Assembly (NCBI GenBank): GCA_036936605.1 | Contig: JAUPFV010000002.1 | Coordinates: 253,415,305-253,479,304 of the forward strand | DNA from: Limnanthes douglasii subsp. nivea | Taxonomy: Eukaryota > Streptophyta > Magnoliopsida > Brassicales > Limnanthaceae | Length of the DNA: 64,000 nucleotides | Reading direction: 5' to 3' | Shown here: piece by piece, positions 33,501 to 44,072 of the stretch | Layout of the letters: the number at the start of each line of letters is the position of its first letter | How positions within the stretch are numbered: position 1 is the first letter of the stretch | Notes under the pieces: generated by a model | Seen by the model: the letters and a program-made list of their open reading frames with translations, nothing else | Told to the model about the DNA's origin: nothing | The model's database searches: none | Program-made: the position numbers and the translations under genes

Positions 33501-34530
33501 TATCATCTGATCATTATTTTAATATGAAGTGCACTTGGAATTCTATAAGGGAAAGCAGAAGACCATCTAGTTTTAACAGGGAAATATGGTCAATCATCAC
33601 ACCAAGGAAGTTTTCCTTCTTACTTTGGAAACTTATTCACAATTTTATTCCCATTGATTTTGTTTTACAAAAGAGACATTTACAATTAACATCAAAATGT
33701 CAATTTTGTGCTAACTATGAAGATATAAAACATCTTTTTGTTAATTGTTCATATGTTTGGAGTCTCTAAATTCACTTCAGTAATCTTTTCATATAAGAAT
33801 TGAAAGATACATGACTCTGAAGCATTTGATTTATAATTGGTTTTGGTCTTCAAACCTTAAAGTCCATATTACCTATCTTTTGCCAGCAATAATTTGCTGG
33901 GTTATATGGAAAAGTAGAAATAATTTCAAATTTAAAGGGACTGAAATTAGTGTTTATGCTTCGATTAATTTAATTACTAAAATCATTCTGGGTTTAGACA
34001 TCTCTAATGTTCATACCAGCAAACACTGGACAAACATTCGGGATGCTGGTTTAACCTTAGGTTGTCTCTCCCGGCAAAGTTATTGGTAAATAGGTCACTT
34101 ATCTTAAATGGGCTGCCCCTGTGAATGGCAGGTTGAAGCTTAATAATGATGCTTCCTACCTCAATAATGGAGAAGCTTGTGGCGCCATGATATTCAGGGA
34201 TAGCGAAAGAAATATCATCAACGGCTCTAGTAATTTCTTTGGTAAGCTAACGCCTATGGTCGCTGAAACCAGAGCGTTGCTTGAGGGCCTCATGATCAGT
34301 AGAGAAAAGAATTGGGTTAATGTCCACATTGAGACAGACTGTTTGACTCTGATTAATATTCTTGAGAAAAAGAAGAACCCTTGGTATCTAAATATAATCA
34401 CAATTTGTAGAAATATTCACTTACCTTCAATATTGATTTCATATGTCTCTCGAGTGCAGAATAGAGCTGCTGACTAGCTCACTATATGGGCATTGAAATG
34501 CAAAGAGAAAACATCTTTCTCCCATTTCAA
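30508..34530 (+). pseudogene. LINE ORF2: endonuclease, RT, zf-RVT-like region and RNase H, broken
   Basis: Endonuclease: VNNKSNIGRLKDI at 30508, then WLTLGDFNVVASVEEKMG (GDFN) and CSDHSHLLIYF (SDH) near 31120. RT: NAAGLDGYNISFYK at 31840, RGLREGDPLSSSLF at 32393 and the active site FADD at 32538-32549. A G12 run (32854-32865) breaks the frame. The zf-RVT-like segment at 33590-33769 has PRKFSFLLWKLIHNFIP and CQFCANYEDIKHLFVNCSYV. RNase H at 34121-34477 has KLNNDASYLNN, AETRALLEGL, ETDCLTL and NRAAD, holding the expected acidic residues. The frame ends in a TAG where relatives have Trp (AADW). At least five frame breaks or stops are present. The enzyme nicked target DNA and copied LINE RNA into it. 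Confidence 0.85.
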
Positions 34531-34963
34531 TGCCTCGAACCCTTTTCTGGCGATTGTGCTCCTTGAACAAAATTTGCTTGGTTGGCTTGGTTGTGTGATA
34601 CTAATCAAAGCTGATTTGGTGCTAGACTATACTGAATTGCTAAAGGACTGATGGGTCTTCAAATCTAGCTAGGTCTAGGGTTTAGTGGAGCAAAATTTGG
34701 GGCTTTTTCATCTCTAAGCAGTTTGAAAGGTGAATGTCGTAAAAATTTCGATTGGGATTGGTTTCAGGTAAATGCAATGGATAATCTGGTTGAGGAAGAA
34801 AGGAGAGAAAGCTTGGAGATACAACAATTGTGGTTTGTTCGTGAAATGAATACAATTCTTCTTGGTTTATTGCATCCAAATCTTTATTTTGTTTCTGAAT
34901 CTTATTTGACTCCTAAAACTTTTGTAAGTTTTAATTCAGTAATAAAGTTGGTTTTTTATTAAA

Positions 34964-34980
34964 AAATGTCCACCTAATCT
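34964..34980. repeat. Right target-site duplication of the plus-strand LINE
   Basis: AAATGTCCACCTAATCT, partner of 28889-28905. Confidence 0.85.
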
Positions 34981-35424
34981 ACAAATGTGGGATAATGATT
35001 GTGCTCGTGCATAAAAGTTAGACACTGTTTTTATCGCATACCCTAGTTCAAAATTGCATCTAATTATATATATATTTAATTAACTATCCGCCCAAAGTTA
35101 CATATGCTCGGTAAGGAAGTCAAATACATATATATGACTATAAGAAATATAATCCGCCAACAAAAACTTATTTATGTTTTGTACGGAAACGATATATGAG
35201 CCGTCGAAAACAAAAGAGAGCATAGGCGAACTCCACTTAATGTTAAAGATAAGGCTATATATTCTAAGTATATATAGTATATATATTTTATACTAATAAT
35301 CTAGGTTCGTAAAAAACGCTAATAAAAGAGTAACCACTCTGTAAAAGTATAATGGTCCATCTAACGTTAACGACATTACGAATCGAGGATAATAAACCTG
35401 CACCTAATCATAATAGAGTTTTTT
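34981..35424. other. AT-rich spacer before the SINE
   Basis: No gene is seen. It may be continuation of the dispersed block interrupted by the LINE, or part of the 5' LTR of element F, whose gag region begins at about 36.1 kb. I could not separate these possibilities. Confidence 0.4.
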
Positions 35425-35440
35425 TCTTTTTTTTTTTAAG

Positions 35441-35658
35441 CCCCAAGGGGGTAGCCGAGTTGGTTGAATATGACATTCTTATGACCAAAAGATCATGAGT
35501 TCGAGTCCCTCTACATACGCTTTCTCGGCTGAGCCTGTCACCATGTGTGGTTTACCTTCTGGCGTTGGTTTGCAGGCTATCGCGTCAGACTGAGGGTTTA
35601 CCCTGTGCGCACTCATTGCACTCTGAGTAGCGGTTGCGGGTTCCCTCCGAAAAAAAAG
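35441..35658 (+). mobile_element. tRNA-derived SINE, plus strand
   Basis: A tRNA-like head has an A box (TAGCCGAGTTGG, 35452-35463) and a B box (GAGTTCGAGTCC, 35497-35508), the internal RNA polymerase III promoter. An unrelated body of about 140 bp follows and the element ends in A8-9 (35650-35657). Candidate 10-bp target duplicates AGAGTTTTTT lie at 35415 and 35659. A second, older copy lies at 528-715 on the minus strand. The head is closer to a tRNA than the old copy is, consistent with a younger insertion. I cannot name the SINE family. Confidence 0.85.
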
Positions 35659-35668
35659 AGAGTTTTTT

Positions 35669-36099
35669 AAATGATGTAAAATGCGGTCTAAAATCAAGAC
35701 GAACATTAATTATAATACAATTTAAATCAGTAAGTCTACCTGCAATAAAAACTGCGACGAAGACCAAAGATAATGTTAAGATGATGACTGTGATCAAGAC
35801 GAGCATAACAATATCATGAGCTAAGTGTAGCACTCCCACATGAATGAAGATCCGTAAAAATTACAATGGAAATAACTAAAATATCCTAATATCGATCAAG
35901 AGTTAATACACGTCGACATAATGAAGGGTAAATATAGAACTTTTAAACAAATGAGCATCTAATTCACAAAGAGAAAACACTTTTAAACGTATAAAAGGAA
36001 TAGAAAATCTTAACGGTACTTATTCGAATCATCGTTTTTTTGTGAATTCTTATTTGTCATATTGACATTTTTTTTAAAAACATTTTTCTCTTAATAAAA
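35669..36099. other. Probable LTR remainder of element F; no gene
   Basis: AT-rich sequence leading to AAAATTGGCGCAATCTATGGGAG (about 36098-36118), which resembles the primer-binding position of element C (AATTGGCGACCAGTGGGAGG). The sequence before it is thus probably the end of the 5' LTR of F, but no partner LTR was found. Confidence 0.45.
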
Positions 36100-36437
36100 T
36101 TGGCGCAATCTATGGGAGATAATCTCTTATCCAGTCAATGCTAACTAATCAATGGAGCCAACTAGGTCATGTATTGAAAGGAACAATCCAGATACCCGTT
36201 TGAGTTAGAGAAACCTCGATACCAGTCCGGGAACGGTGACTAGGTAGTTGACCGACGAGACCACTCAAGAGGAAAACAAACCATTAGACTTATCGCATGG
36301 CAATAATAGGTGAAGGAGAAATTTGAAATCCCTACCACCAATCCTCAGGAAATGGTGACCCCTGGAACCCAATTTGGCGAATCCCAACCCTAAGACGACC
36401 CGTAAACCCGACTGTCGTCATCCACATCGACCCCAGG

Positions 36438-37405
36438 GTGGCTCAGAGATATAATGCCCTAAAAGAAGGTATGTCCATCAGACTATCTAATATTCAATTG
36501 TTGGAATTCCAGTTGGAGGAGATGCGACGAGAACATATCAAGGCATGTCATTTGCAGTTCGAGAGAAACCATAAGGCTCGAGCAAGAATAGACAAAATGA
36601 AATGCACACTTCAATTATTGACAAAATGGACATGTCAATGGACAATGAGAAGATAAAGTTTTATAATGAGAGAAGTAAACTAGCCTTACGGTTAGAGAGA
36701 AAAATGATATCAAAAGACAGAACGGTGAAAGTGGGGAAGACAAACATAATAGAATAGAAGTGTAGGGGAACCGAGCGTGAGGAGCAATCAAGTAATGTGA
36801 TCTCTAGGAAAGGCCAAGGAAAACATGAGGTTGAGTACATCGGTGAGAGGTCGAAGATGACGGCCTATGTTGTACAAGAATCTCCCTTCATGAGGAAGAT
36901 CTTAGAAGGCAAGCTACACAGAAAGTTCAACCCATACCAGATGGAATCCTAGGATGGCTCCGGGGATATTGAACATCATCGATAACAATTTTAAAATATG
37001 ATGGTGACGTTCAACCCTAATAATGTCCTCCTTTTCCGAGTATTTTCCATGATGTTCAAGGAAAACACTATTGATTGGTTTACTGCTCTGTTAAAAGGTA
37101 CGATTCATGATTTTTAAGGCATGTGAAGCGCGTTCAGAAATTACTTTAGGGGAATAAAGAGTTCAAAAAAGTATGGGTTGTCAATAATGAACATGCACCA
37201 ATTAAAGGGAGAAACCATCAAAAGTAATTTTAAAATATTTGTTCATGAGATGAAGATTATATCCAACTGGAAGGAACATGTAGCGGTGGCCTCGTTCCAA
37301 AATGGATTAGATGTTAAATGTTGTTTATATAATTACTTTGTGCGATTCCCAGTTGAAACAATGGGTGATATTCTTTCCAAATCAGACCATTAGAGTAAAG
37401 GTATC
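36438..37405 (+). pseudogene. Element F gag, part before element C
   Basis: 36438-36656 encodes a charged coiled-coil-like stretch (LSNIQLLEFQLEEMRREHI). Around 36900-37130 fragments resemble the gag core (FNPYQ, TIDWFTALLKGTIHDF, FRNYFRGIKSSK). 37178-37393 reads MNMHQLKGETIKSNFKIFV, then HVAVASFQNGLDVKC, compared with QVAIASLRQGLNPS in C. A stop follows, and then the insertion point of C at AAAGA (37406-37410). Confidence 0.65.
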
Positions 37406-37410
37406 AAAGA
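37406..37410. repeat. Target-site duplication AAAGA, left
   Basis: AAAGA directly precedes the 5' LTR of element C and directly follows its 3' LTR (47971-47975). It is an exact 5-bp match, as expected for a gypsy integrase. Confidence 0.95.
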
Positions 37411-37903
37411 TGATGAGTCTGAATTCAGAATGCTCCCCGGAAGGGCAGACCAATGTAAATCTCTCCGAAAATCCGGACAGACACTGAGAACACGAATCGG
37501 ACAGGACTTTTGGACCGGACAGATCACTTCGAATACTGTAATCCTAAGGCTGTTCGAACTATGACTAAAGTACTAAAAAACCTAAACACTTTCTGACTAA
37601 GCTACCTACTCACCTGCTTAAAACTCATGGGTCTTTAAACATGACCCGGGTCCATTAAACATGACCCGAAAGCCCATAAGGGCCCAAATAACATGCTATA
37701 AATGCTCAACCACCAGCATTAACTTCAAGTAATGAAAATTAACTGCTGCCAGGCTGCTTAATTCTCTCACCACCCACACACTACCGTTAAACACCCACAC
37801 ACTACTGTTAAACACCCACACACTACCGTTAAACACCCATACACCACTTTGAAACTCCACTTGAAATTACCAGCCTACCCTTAGGCTACTTTAATCCTCA
37901 CCA
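37411..37903 (+). repeat. 5' LTR of element C
   Basis: It starts TGATGAGTCTG and ends CCTCACCA (TG...CA). TATA-box candidate CTATAAATG is at 37696-37704. Three tandem copies of a 21-bp unit (ACCCACACACTACCGTTAAAC) lie at about 37770-37835, where the 3' LTR has two. It contains two copies of the octamer CCGGACAG (37473, 37515). Confidence 0.97.
37696..37704 (+). promoter_or_regulatory. TATA-box candidate of element C LTR
   Basis: CTATAAATG in the middle of the LTR, as expected for the U3/R promoter that drives the genomic RNA. The identical motif is at about 47784 in the 3' LTR. Confidence 0.6.
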
Positions 37904-37925
37904 AATTGGCGACCAGTGGGAGGCG
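37904..37925 (+). other. Primer-binding site of element C
   Basis: AATTGGCGACCAGTGGGAGG directly follows the 5' LTR, where a host tRNA 3' end would pair to prime minus-strand synthesis. I did not assign the tRNA. Elements A and F have related sequences at the same place. Confidence 0.7.
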
Positions 37926-37974
37926 ACGGTGCCTGAATCAAGTATTCGAAACCAAGTAAAGACTTTCTGTCCGA

Positions 37975-39896
37975 ATGAATTCGGATAATCCAGAGCTTCC
38001 ACCAGCTTTGCTCGAAGTGGTGGAAGAGAACGATGAGTATACTGTCCAAGAGCGTGACAGGCTAAAGCTTGAGATAGAAGCTTTGAGGGCTAAAAAGGCC
38101 AAAATGGGTGTGAAAGAGAAATCCAAGGCATCGGTTTTTCGTCACACCGACAACCCTAAAGAGCCTGAGGCTTCAAAAACTCATGTGAGTACTAAAAAGA
38201 CACATGCTAGTTCTAAAAAGTCTCACCGGTCCAAGCCTGTGGAGAGCTCAGACTCAAGTTCAGAATCTTCGGGCAGCTCTTCGGACAGTGAGGGAAATGA
38301 AAAATCCTTGTCCTCTAGCAGTGATGAAGGTCGAACCAAGAAAAAGCAAAAGCAGGTAAAGAAGTATTCGAGAAAAAGAGATCACCATGGAAGAATGAAA
38401 ATGCATATTGGAAAAGGGTCATCTCACCACCGGAGGTATACGGACAAGATGTTGATGGATCCTTTTTCTTTCCACGATGAGCCAGGTATCTTTGCAACTC
38501 CTAATGAGGATACCGTGTTCAGTCGTGGAAGGAATTGGAGGCAGTCTCCACTATCTTCTAAAATCCTGTCCGGAAACCTCCCTAAGAGGTTTGACAGCAC
38601 TAAAAGGGAGAAGTATGATGGCAGTACTGATCCGGACAATCATCTGGAGCAATTTAAGAACTTCATGATGAACTTTGATGATGATGATAAACTACTCTGT
38701 AGGGAATTCTCCCAATCTTTTACGGGGAGTGCTCTGAAATGGTATAACAGCCTGCCTCAGGGTTGTATTAAAGACTTTGATACTTTTTGGGTGGCCTTTC
38801 GAAGGCAGTTTGTGGGGAGTAAGGAGCTGAAGGGCAATGGAGACACAATAATCCATTGCGCCCAAGAGCCAAATGAGTCGTTAAAAGAGTATATAAGTCG
38901 TTTTGTAAACACAAAGAATGGGTTGGCTGATTGCTTCGAACAGGTGGCAATAGCATCCCTAAGACAAGGTTTGAACCCAAGCAACCGGCTGATTCGGTGA
39001 CCAGGAAGAAAGCCATGACCTGGGGAGGATTGCTGAATCAAGTTGGCAAGCAAATAAACGTTGATGAAACAAAAAAGAATAGGGTGCACAGACAGGTGAG
39101 ATCCACCCCAGTGGCACCAACTCCAAATCAAAACCAGTCTGGGAATAAAGCCAGAGAAACCGGACAGGGGCATGGTAGAGGAAAAGCTCAGTCCCAGCCA
39201 GCTGCTCCTGCTCAAAGTCAACAATCCAGAAACAAAAGAGGGCCATGGGTCCAACCGGAGTGGTTCGCAGAACTTAAAGAAAGCGTGGCCACCATTTTTG
39301 ATAAAACAAAAGATGAGGTACACTACCGGAGACCGGCAACCTTGCAGTCTCCCAGAGAGCATCGTAACAACTCCTTTTGCCAATACCACAATGATATTGG
39401 CCATACCACTGATGATTGCATAGCATTGAAACAAGAGGTACAAAACTTGATTGAAAGGGGAAAGTTAGATGCATATGTTAAAAGAAAAGGAGGCAACAGG
39501 CCTGACAACACTCACCGGGTTGGTCCGAGTAATGCTGCCCCGGAGGGGGCTATGGTAATAATTGAAAGATTTGATGTAGAATCTGAATACTTGGACCCTG
39601 ATCCAACACGAAATAAGGTGGGTGCCATAGAGGAGTATTCTAAGACAGTCTCTGGGCTCATTAAATTCTTCGAATCACTGACGATTTTCGGAGGGGACAC
39701 GATGATTGCTCCTACTACTTCTTCTAGAAAGAGGCATGTTCACAATTTAGCTTCTCAGCTAGAAGGAGGCATGACATCCTATCAATCTCCAAATTCATTC
39801 CCATTCATAGTCTTCGATGAGGATGATTTGAGAGATATTGCTGGCCCTCATGAGGATGCTGTTGTCATAGGAGCATCTATAGGGGCAATGAGATAA
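37975..39896 (+). pseudogene. Element C gag, one frame break
   Basis: ATG 37975 opens a gag of about 640 residues. A charged N-terminal coiled-coil (VQERDRLKLEIEALRAKKAK) is followed by a Ser-rich acidic/basic region, then the retrotransposon gag core (EKYDGSTDPDNHLEQFKNFM, ALKWYNSLPQGCIKDFDTFW, FRRQFVGSKELKG). The frame breaks near 38990, where a one-base shift moves to the frame containing RKKAMTWGGLLNQVGKQI. The second part holds a CxxHx4Hx4C zinc knuckle (CQYHNDIGHTTDDC, 39378-39419) and the conserved tail FDVESEYLDPDP. Gag forms the particle. The closely related D copy confirms the alignment across the break. Confidence 0.9.
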
Positions 39897-40315
39897 GGCG
39901 AATTTTGGTGGATACTGGGAGCTCTGCCAATATCATTTTTCTAAATACTTACAAGAAAATGAAAAATCCAGCAGTGATACAAAAGTCGGACAGGTCAATC
40001 GTGGGCTTCACAGGCAGCTCGGCCGATGTGATCGGGGAGTTTGAAGAAAAAGTGTTGTTGGGCAGGGGCCCTTTCAAGAAAATGGTTAGAATACTCTTCA
40101 TTGTGGTGGATTGTCCCACCTGCTATAATGCTATTCTGGGGAGATCTTGGCTCTCTAGGATGCATGCAGTGGCTTCGACAGTCCATCAGTGTCTAAAGTA
40201 TGCTGTTCAGGGGCAGGTTGGGGTTGTCCGGAGCAGCCAAAAGATTGCAAGAGAATGTTATGCCACTTCCTTGGCACCACGAACGCTGGGGGCAGTCCGT
40301 ATAAATGATCAATAG
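39897..40315 (+). pseudogene. Element C aspartic protease
   Basis: RRILVDTGSSANIIFL carries the DTGSS active site (about 39911). Downstream are VDCPTCYNAILGRSWLSRM and STVHQCLKY, typical of gypsy proteases. The frame differs from the end of gag (a stop at 39894-39896 precedes it in the gag frame), so entry requires a -1 shift or reflects a one-base deletion in GGGGCAATGAG. The frame ends at TAG 40313-40315 (codons CAA TAG CAG), beyond which the same frame continues into RT without a further stop. The enzyme would cleave the polyprotein. Confidence 0.9.
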
Positions 40316-41960
40316 CAGTTTGAGGGCCTTTCTGGGGGTGAGGGTGAAATTGATGACCCCAGAGAGACCCCTGGAGTGCTGATTCCAATAGAGGAGGTTG
40401 AAACACACTGCTTGGAAGAAGGAAAAAGCGTCAAGATAGGGTCCAAAATGCCACCAACGCTGAAAGAAAAAATATTGAAATTCTTGAAAGACCATCAGCA
40501 CGTTTTTGCTTGGTGCAATGCTGATGTTACTGGAGTTCCATCAGAGGTGATTTCCCATCACCTGTCTGTCCGGAGAGATGTGGCACCAGTGGTACAAAAG
40601 AGAAGAGCTTTCTCAAAAGAAAAGGCTGATGTCATTGTACAAGAGGTTGACAGACTCACAAAGATGGGGCACATTAAAGAATCTCAGTACCCTTTGTGGA
40701 CTGCCAATCCTGTCTTGGTAAAAAAGAAGAATGGCAAATGGCGTATGTGCATTGACTTCACAGACCTCAATCGAGCTTGTCCAAAAGACTTGTATCCGGT
40801 CCCCCGGATAGATCAGTTAGTAGACTCTACTTCTGGGAACAAGCTGCTCTCCTTCATGGATGCCTTCTCCGGGTACAATCAGATCCAAGTAGATCCAAAA
40901 GATCAAGAGCACACCACGTTTGTTACTGATAGGGGTCTGCATTGCTACAAGGTGATGCCCTTTGGCTTGAAAAATGCTGGCGCTACTTATCAAAGGTTAG
41001 TCAACAAAGCATTTGCTGATCAAATTGGAAGAAATATGGAGGTTTACATTGACGATATGATGGTGAAAAGTGTGGATGAGCAGTTGCACTTGTCCGACCT
41101 CCAAGAGACTTTTGCCAACTTGGCCAAAGTAAATTTGAAACTAAACCCTGAAAAGTGTGTGTTCGGAGTGCAGTCCGGGAAGTTTCTAGGGTATATCATA
41201 AGTAAACATGGAATACAGCCCGACCCGGACCAACTCAATGCTTTGTTCCAAATGGAGCCTCCTCGAAACATTAAAGAAGTGCAGCGGTTAACGGAGAGAT
41301 TGGCTGCCTTGAACAGATTCATCTCCAGGTCTTCGGACAGGTGTGCTCCATTTTTTCAGACCTTGAGGGGTGCAAAGGGGTTTGAATGGACACCGCAGTG
41401 TAATGAAGCATTTAACGAAATCAAGAAACATCTTTCCTCTCCCAAGACTTTGTTCAAACCGGTTGATGGGGAGACACTCTTTGTGTATCTGGCTGTTTCA
41501 AGTTGTGCTATCAGTGCTGTGCTAGTAAGAGAGGTTGATGGGCATCCTCACCCAGTGTACTACATCAGCAAAAGCTTGATTGATGCTGAGAGGCGTTACT
41601 TGAAACTCGAAAAGCTGGCGTTGGCCTTGGTAATAGCTGCAAGGAAAATGAGGCCCTACTTCCAGGCTCATCCTATCATTGTCCGAACGTCCTTCCCTTT
41701 AAAGAATGTCCTTCAAAAAGCAGACATTTCAAGCAGAATGACAAAGTGGTCAGTAGAGTTGGGGGACTTCGACATAGACTTTGCTCCCCGGACAGCGGTA
41801 AAAGCCCAAGCTGTGGCTGATTTTCTGGTTGAATTCCACTCTGACAGGGATTCGGAGCAGCCTACTGATTCAAAAGACAAGAAAGTGTGGATTGTCCGAA
41901 CAGACGGAGGGTCTAGTACCATGGGATCTGGGGCAGGAATATGTCTCACTTCCCCCCTAC
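40316..41960 (+). pseudogene. Element C reverse transcriptase and first RNase H
   Basis: Open from 40316 through RT: ESQYPLWTANPVLVKKKNGK, MCIDFTDLNRACPKDLYPVP, SFMDAFSGYNQIQVDP, VMPFGLKNAGATYQRLVN and the active site VYIDDMMVKS (YIDD 41045-41056). The connection follows, then RNase H (FVYLAVSSCAISAVLVREVD, YYISKSLIDAERRYLKLEKL, ADISSRMTKWSVELGDFDID). All three RT aspartates (one in the FMDAF motif, two in YIDD) are present. The frame is lost at a C6 run (41952-41957) inside the following domain. RT copies the element RNA to cDNA. The sequence is strongly alike in elements D and F, which are more decayed. Confidence 0.93.
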
Positions 41961-42350
41961 GGGGACAACATGTACCAAGCTATTTGTTTTGCTTTCAGTG
42001 CATCCAATAATGAGTCCGAGTACGAAGTAACCATAGCTGGGTTAAAGTTGGCCCATATCTGTGGAGCTAAAAGGGTCAAATTACTAAGTGACTCCCAGTT
42101 GCTTGTCCACCATGCCTTGGGCCTATCAGAGGCTAGAAAGGAGCAATTGGTCAAGTATTTACTCCTCCTCAAAAATGAAGCGTTAAAGTTTAAAGCTGTT
42201 GTCTATGAGCACATCCCCCGGGCAGAAAATGAGCTAGCAGATTCATTGGCAACGATAGTATATACGGAGTCCTACCCATGGATCCATGTGCTTGAAAGCC
42301 CTTCTATTGAACTTGGTGAGGGTGGAAAAGAGAAAGTCTTTGAAATATAG
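41880..42350 (+). pseudogene. Element C second (archaeal-type) RNase H
   Basis: WIVRTDGGSSTMGSGAGICL starts the second RNase H, with the first acidic residue in RTDGGSS. After the frame break in C6 (41952-41957), SNNESEYEVTIAGLKLAHIC, VKLLSDSQLLVHHALGLSEA and PRAENELADSLATI supply the remaining acidic residues. The duplicated RNase H is a marker of the Tat lineage. The frame ends in TAG at 42348-42350, after which the same frame continues into integrase. Confidence 0.9.
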
Positions 42351-43595
42351 GTACATCGGCCTCAGGATTGGAGGTCTCCTCTTATACAATATATGTCCGG
42401 TGGTATCGTGCCCTTGGATAAAACACAAGCCAGAACATTGAAACACAGGGCTCGTGGTTTCATTATGATTAGAGAAGTCTTGTACAAAAAGTCCTACATC
42501 AAACCTCTCCTACGTTGTTTAGGGGATCATGAGTCGCAAATGGTTCTCTCCGAATTGCATGATGGTGAGGGATCAGCCCATTGTGGATTTAGAGCTTTGA
42601 CTAGAAGAGTGTTACTCTCCGGGTATTATTGGCCATCAATCATGAAAGATGCTAAGGAGCTGGTGAGAAGGTGTGACCCATGCTAGAGGTACAGCAATGA
42701 AATTCATATACCAGCCATTCCTTTGGAATCAATTTCTGAGCCCCTCCCTTTTGCTCGTTGGGGATTGGACTTGGTTGGACCTCTCCCTGTGGCTTCCAGA
42801 GGGCGTAAAACCATAATTGTGGCCATCGATTACTTTTCAAAGTGGGTAGAATCAGCTCCCCTGGCAGGGACAACCTCAAAAGCTGTCATAAAATTCATTC
42901 TGTCCAACATATGTTGCAGATTCGGTGTCCCACAGAAGATAACAACAGACAATGGGCCACAGTTTGACAACAGAGAAATGGAAAGCTTCTGTGCCTTAAG
43001 GGGTATTCAGCACTGCTTTTCTTCACCTTTCCACCCTCAAGCCAATGGGCAAGTTGAAGTGGCTAATAGAACGATACTGTCCGGTTTAAAGAAGAATTTA
43101 GAAGGGGCTGCAGGGAAATGGCCTAGTTATCTACAAGAAGTCTTGTGGGCATACCGGACAACACCTGGGGCTGCAACACAAGAATCCCCTTTTTCCTTGG
43201 TCTATGGAATGGATGCAGTAGCCCCCATAGAGAAGACACTCCCCTCCTTTCGTGTTCATAACTTCTCCGGACAGGCTAATGAGATGGCAGTCAGAAATCA
43301 GCTTGATTTGATCGAAGAAAGACGGGTTAAAGCTCATCTTAGAATGGCACACTATCAGGGCTTGATGAGAACCAGGTTTGCTTCTAAAGTTAAAAGAAGA
43401 GATTTTCAACCAGGAGATAAAGTATTAAGGAAAGTTTTCTTGCATACAAAGGAAAAGCTCTTCGGAAAGCTGGCCCCAACTTGGGAGGGTCCGTATACTG
43501 TGGTTGAAAGAATCAAGCCTGGGACATATTGGTTGGAAGACAAATATGGCAGGGTTTTAACTCACCCTTGGAATATTGAACACCTTCGAATGTAA
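42351..43595 (+). pseudogene. Element C integrase
   Basis: The zinc-binding part holds the two His and CxxC (VLSELHDGEGSAHCGFRALT, ELVRRCDPC) and is followed by TAG 42684-42686 where relatives have Gln (CDPCQRF in B). The core has D in WGLDLVGPLPVASRGRKTII, D in ITTDNGPQF and E in QVEVANRTI, so the D,D,E triad is complete. The C-terminal part reads FQPGDKVLRKVF, APTWEGPYTVVERIKPGTYW and LTHPWNIEHLRM. No chromodomain is present. Integrase inserts the cDNA. The AAAGA duplication is its product. A single C-to-T change explains the TAG at 42684. Confidence 0.92.
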
Positions 43596-44072
43596 TTGGA
43601 ATAACACTTGTGTAAATATTTACTTGTTTAAACATCCATGTAAATATTTGGGGGCATACCTTCCCCTCTTCGGTGGCACGGAGAGCTTTCAATGAAATTT
43701 GATGCCTTCTTCAATAATTTTCTAAGTATTTTCAAAATTCTGTTTCTTGCCATGCTACCCGGACTGAAAGATCTAAGGGCTATTTAAACTCTAGCCGGAG
43801 AATCTAAACACTCTCACAATGCAATAATTCAAAGCTGCTTAGATTCTAGCTATCTAAAGTAAAACAAATAATAAAAGAAGAGGATGGCTGGGCCAAATAA
43901 AAACATTCATTCAACAACTTAAAATTGCCTTGGCCTTCTAAGGACTTTTGAACAAGTTTGGACACAGTACAAAAAATATGTCCGAATAGTACCGGACACC
44001 ACAACAAAAAGAGTGCCTTGGCCTTCCAAGGACTTTAGTTTAAACAAAAGATAAATAAAAGTAAACCATAAA
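43596..44072. other. Convergent intergenic region of element C
   Basis: Pol ends at 43595 on the plus strand and the antisense gene ends at 44073 on the minus strand, so the two transcripts converge here. A short direct repeat, TGCCTTGGCCTTC-AAGGACTTT, lies at about 43926 and 44012. In element E the corresponding interval carries the 32-bp and 49-bp tandem arrays. Confidence 0.6.

Larger units (their letters stand above)
28906..34963 (+). mobile_element. Near full-length L1-type LINE (plus) with RNase H domain
   Basis: The 6.06-kb unit is bounded by 17-bp target duplications. It has, in order, a 5' untranslated region, ORF1 (DUF4283 plus zinc knuckle), ORF2 with endonuclease, RT, zf-RVT-like C-terminal region and a final RNase H, and a 3' region ending in a short A-rich stretch (TTATTAAAAA). 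Several frameshifts and stops make it inactive. Presence of both ends shows that it was not 5'-truncated on insertion. The RNase H at the extreme C-terminus places it with the subgroup of plant L1 elements that acquired this domain. Confidence 0.9.

Noticed and set aside
35441..35515. Functional tRNA gene
   Set aside because: A and B boxes are present, but the sequence does not fold as a full tRNA and continues into a SINE body with an A-tail.
38757..39511. Minus-strand open frames across gag of element C
   Set aside because: Shadows of the plus-strand gag, which aligns to elements D and B.
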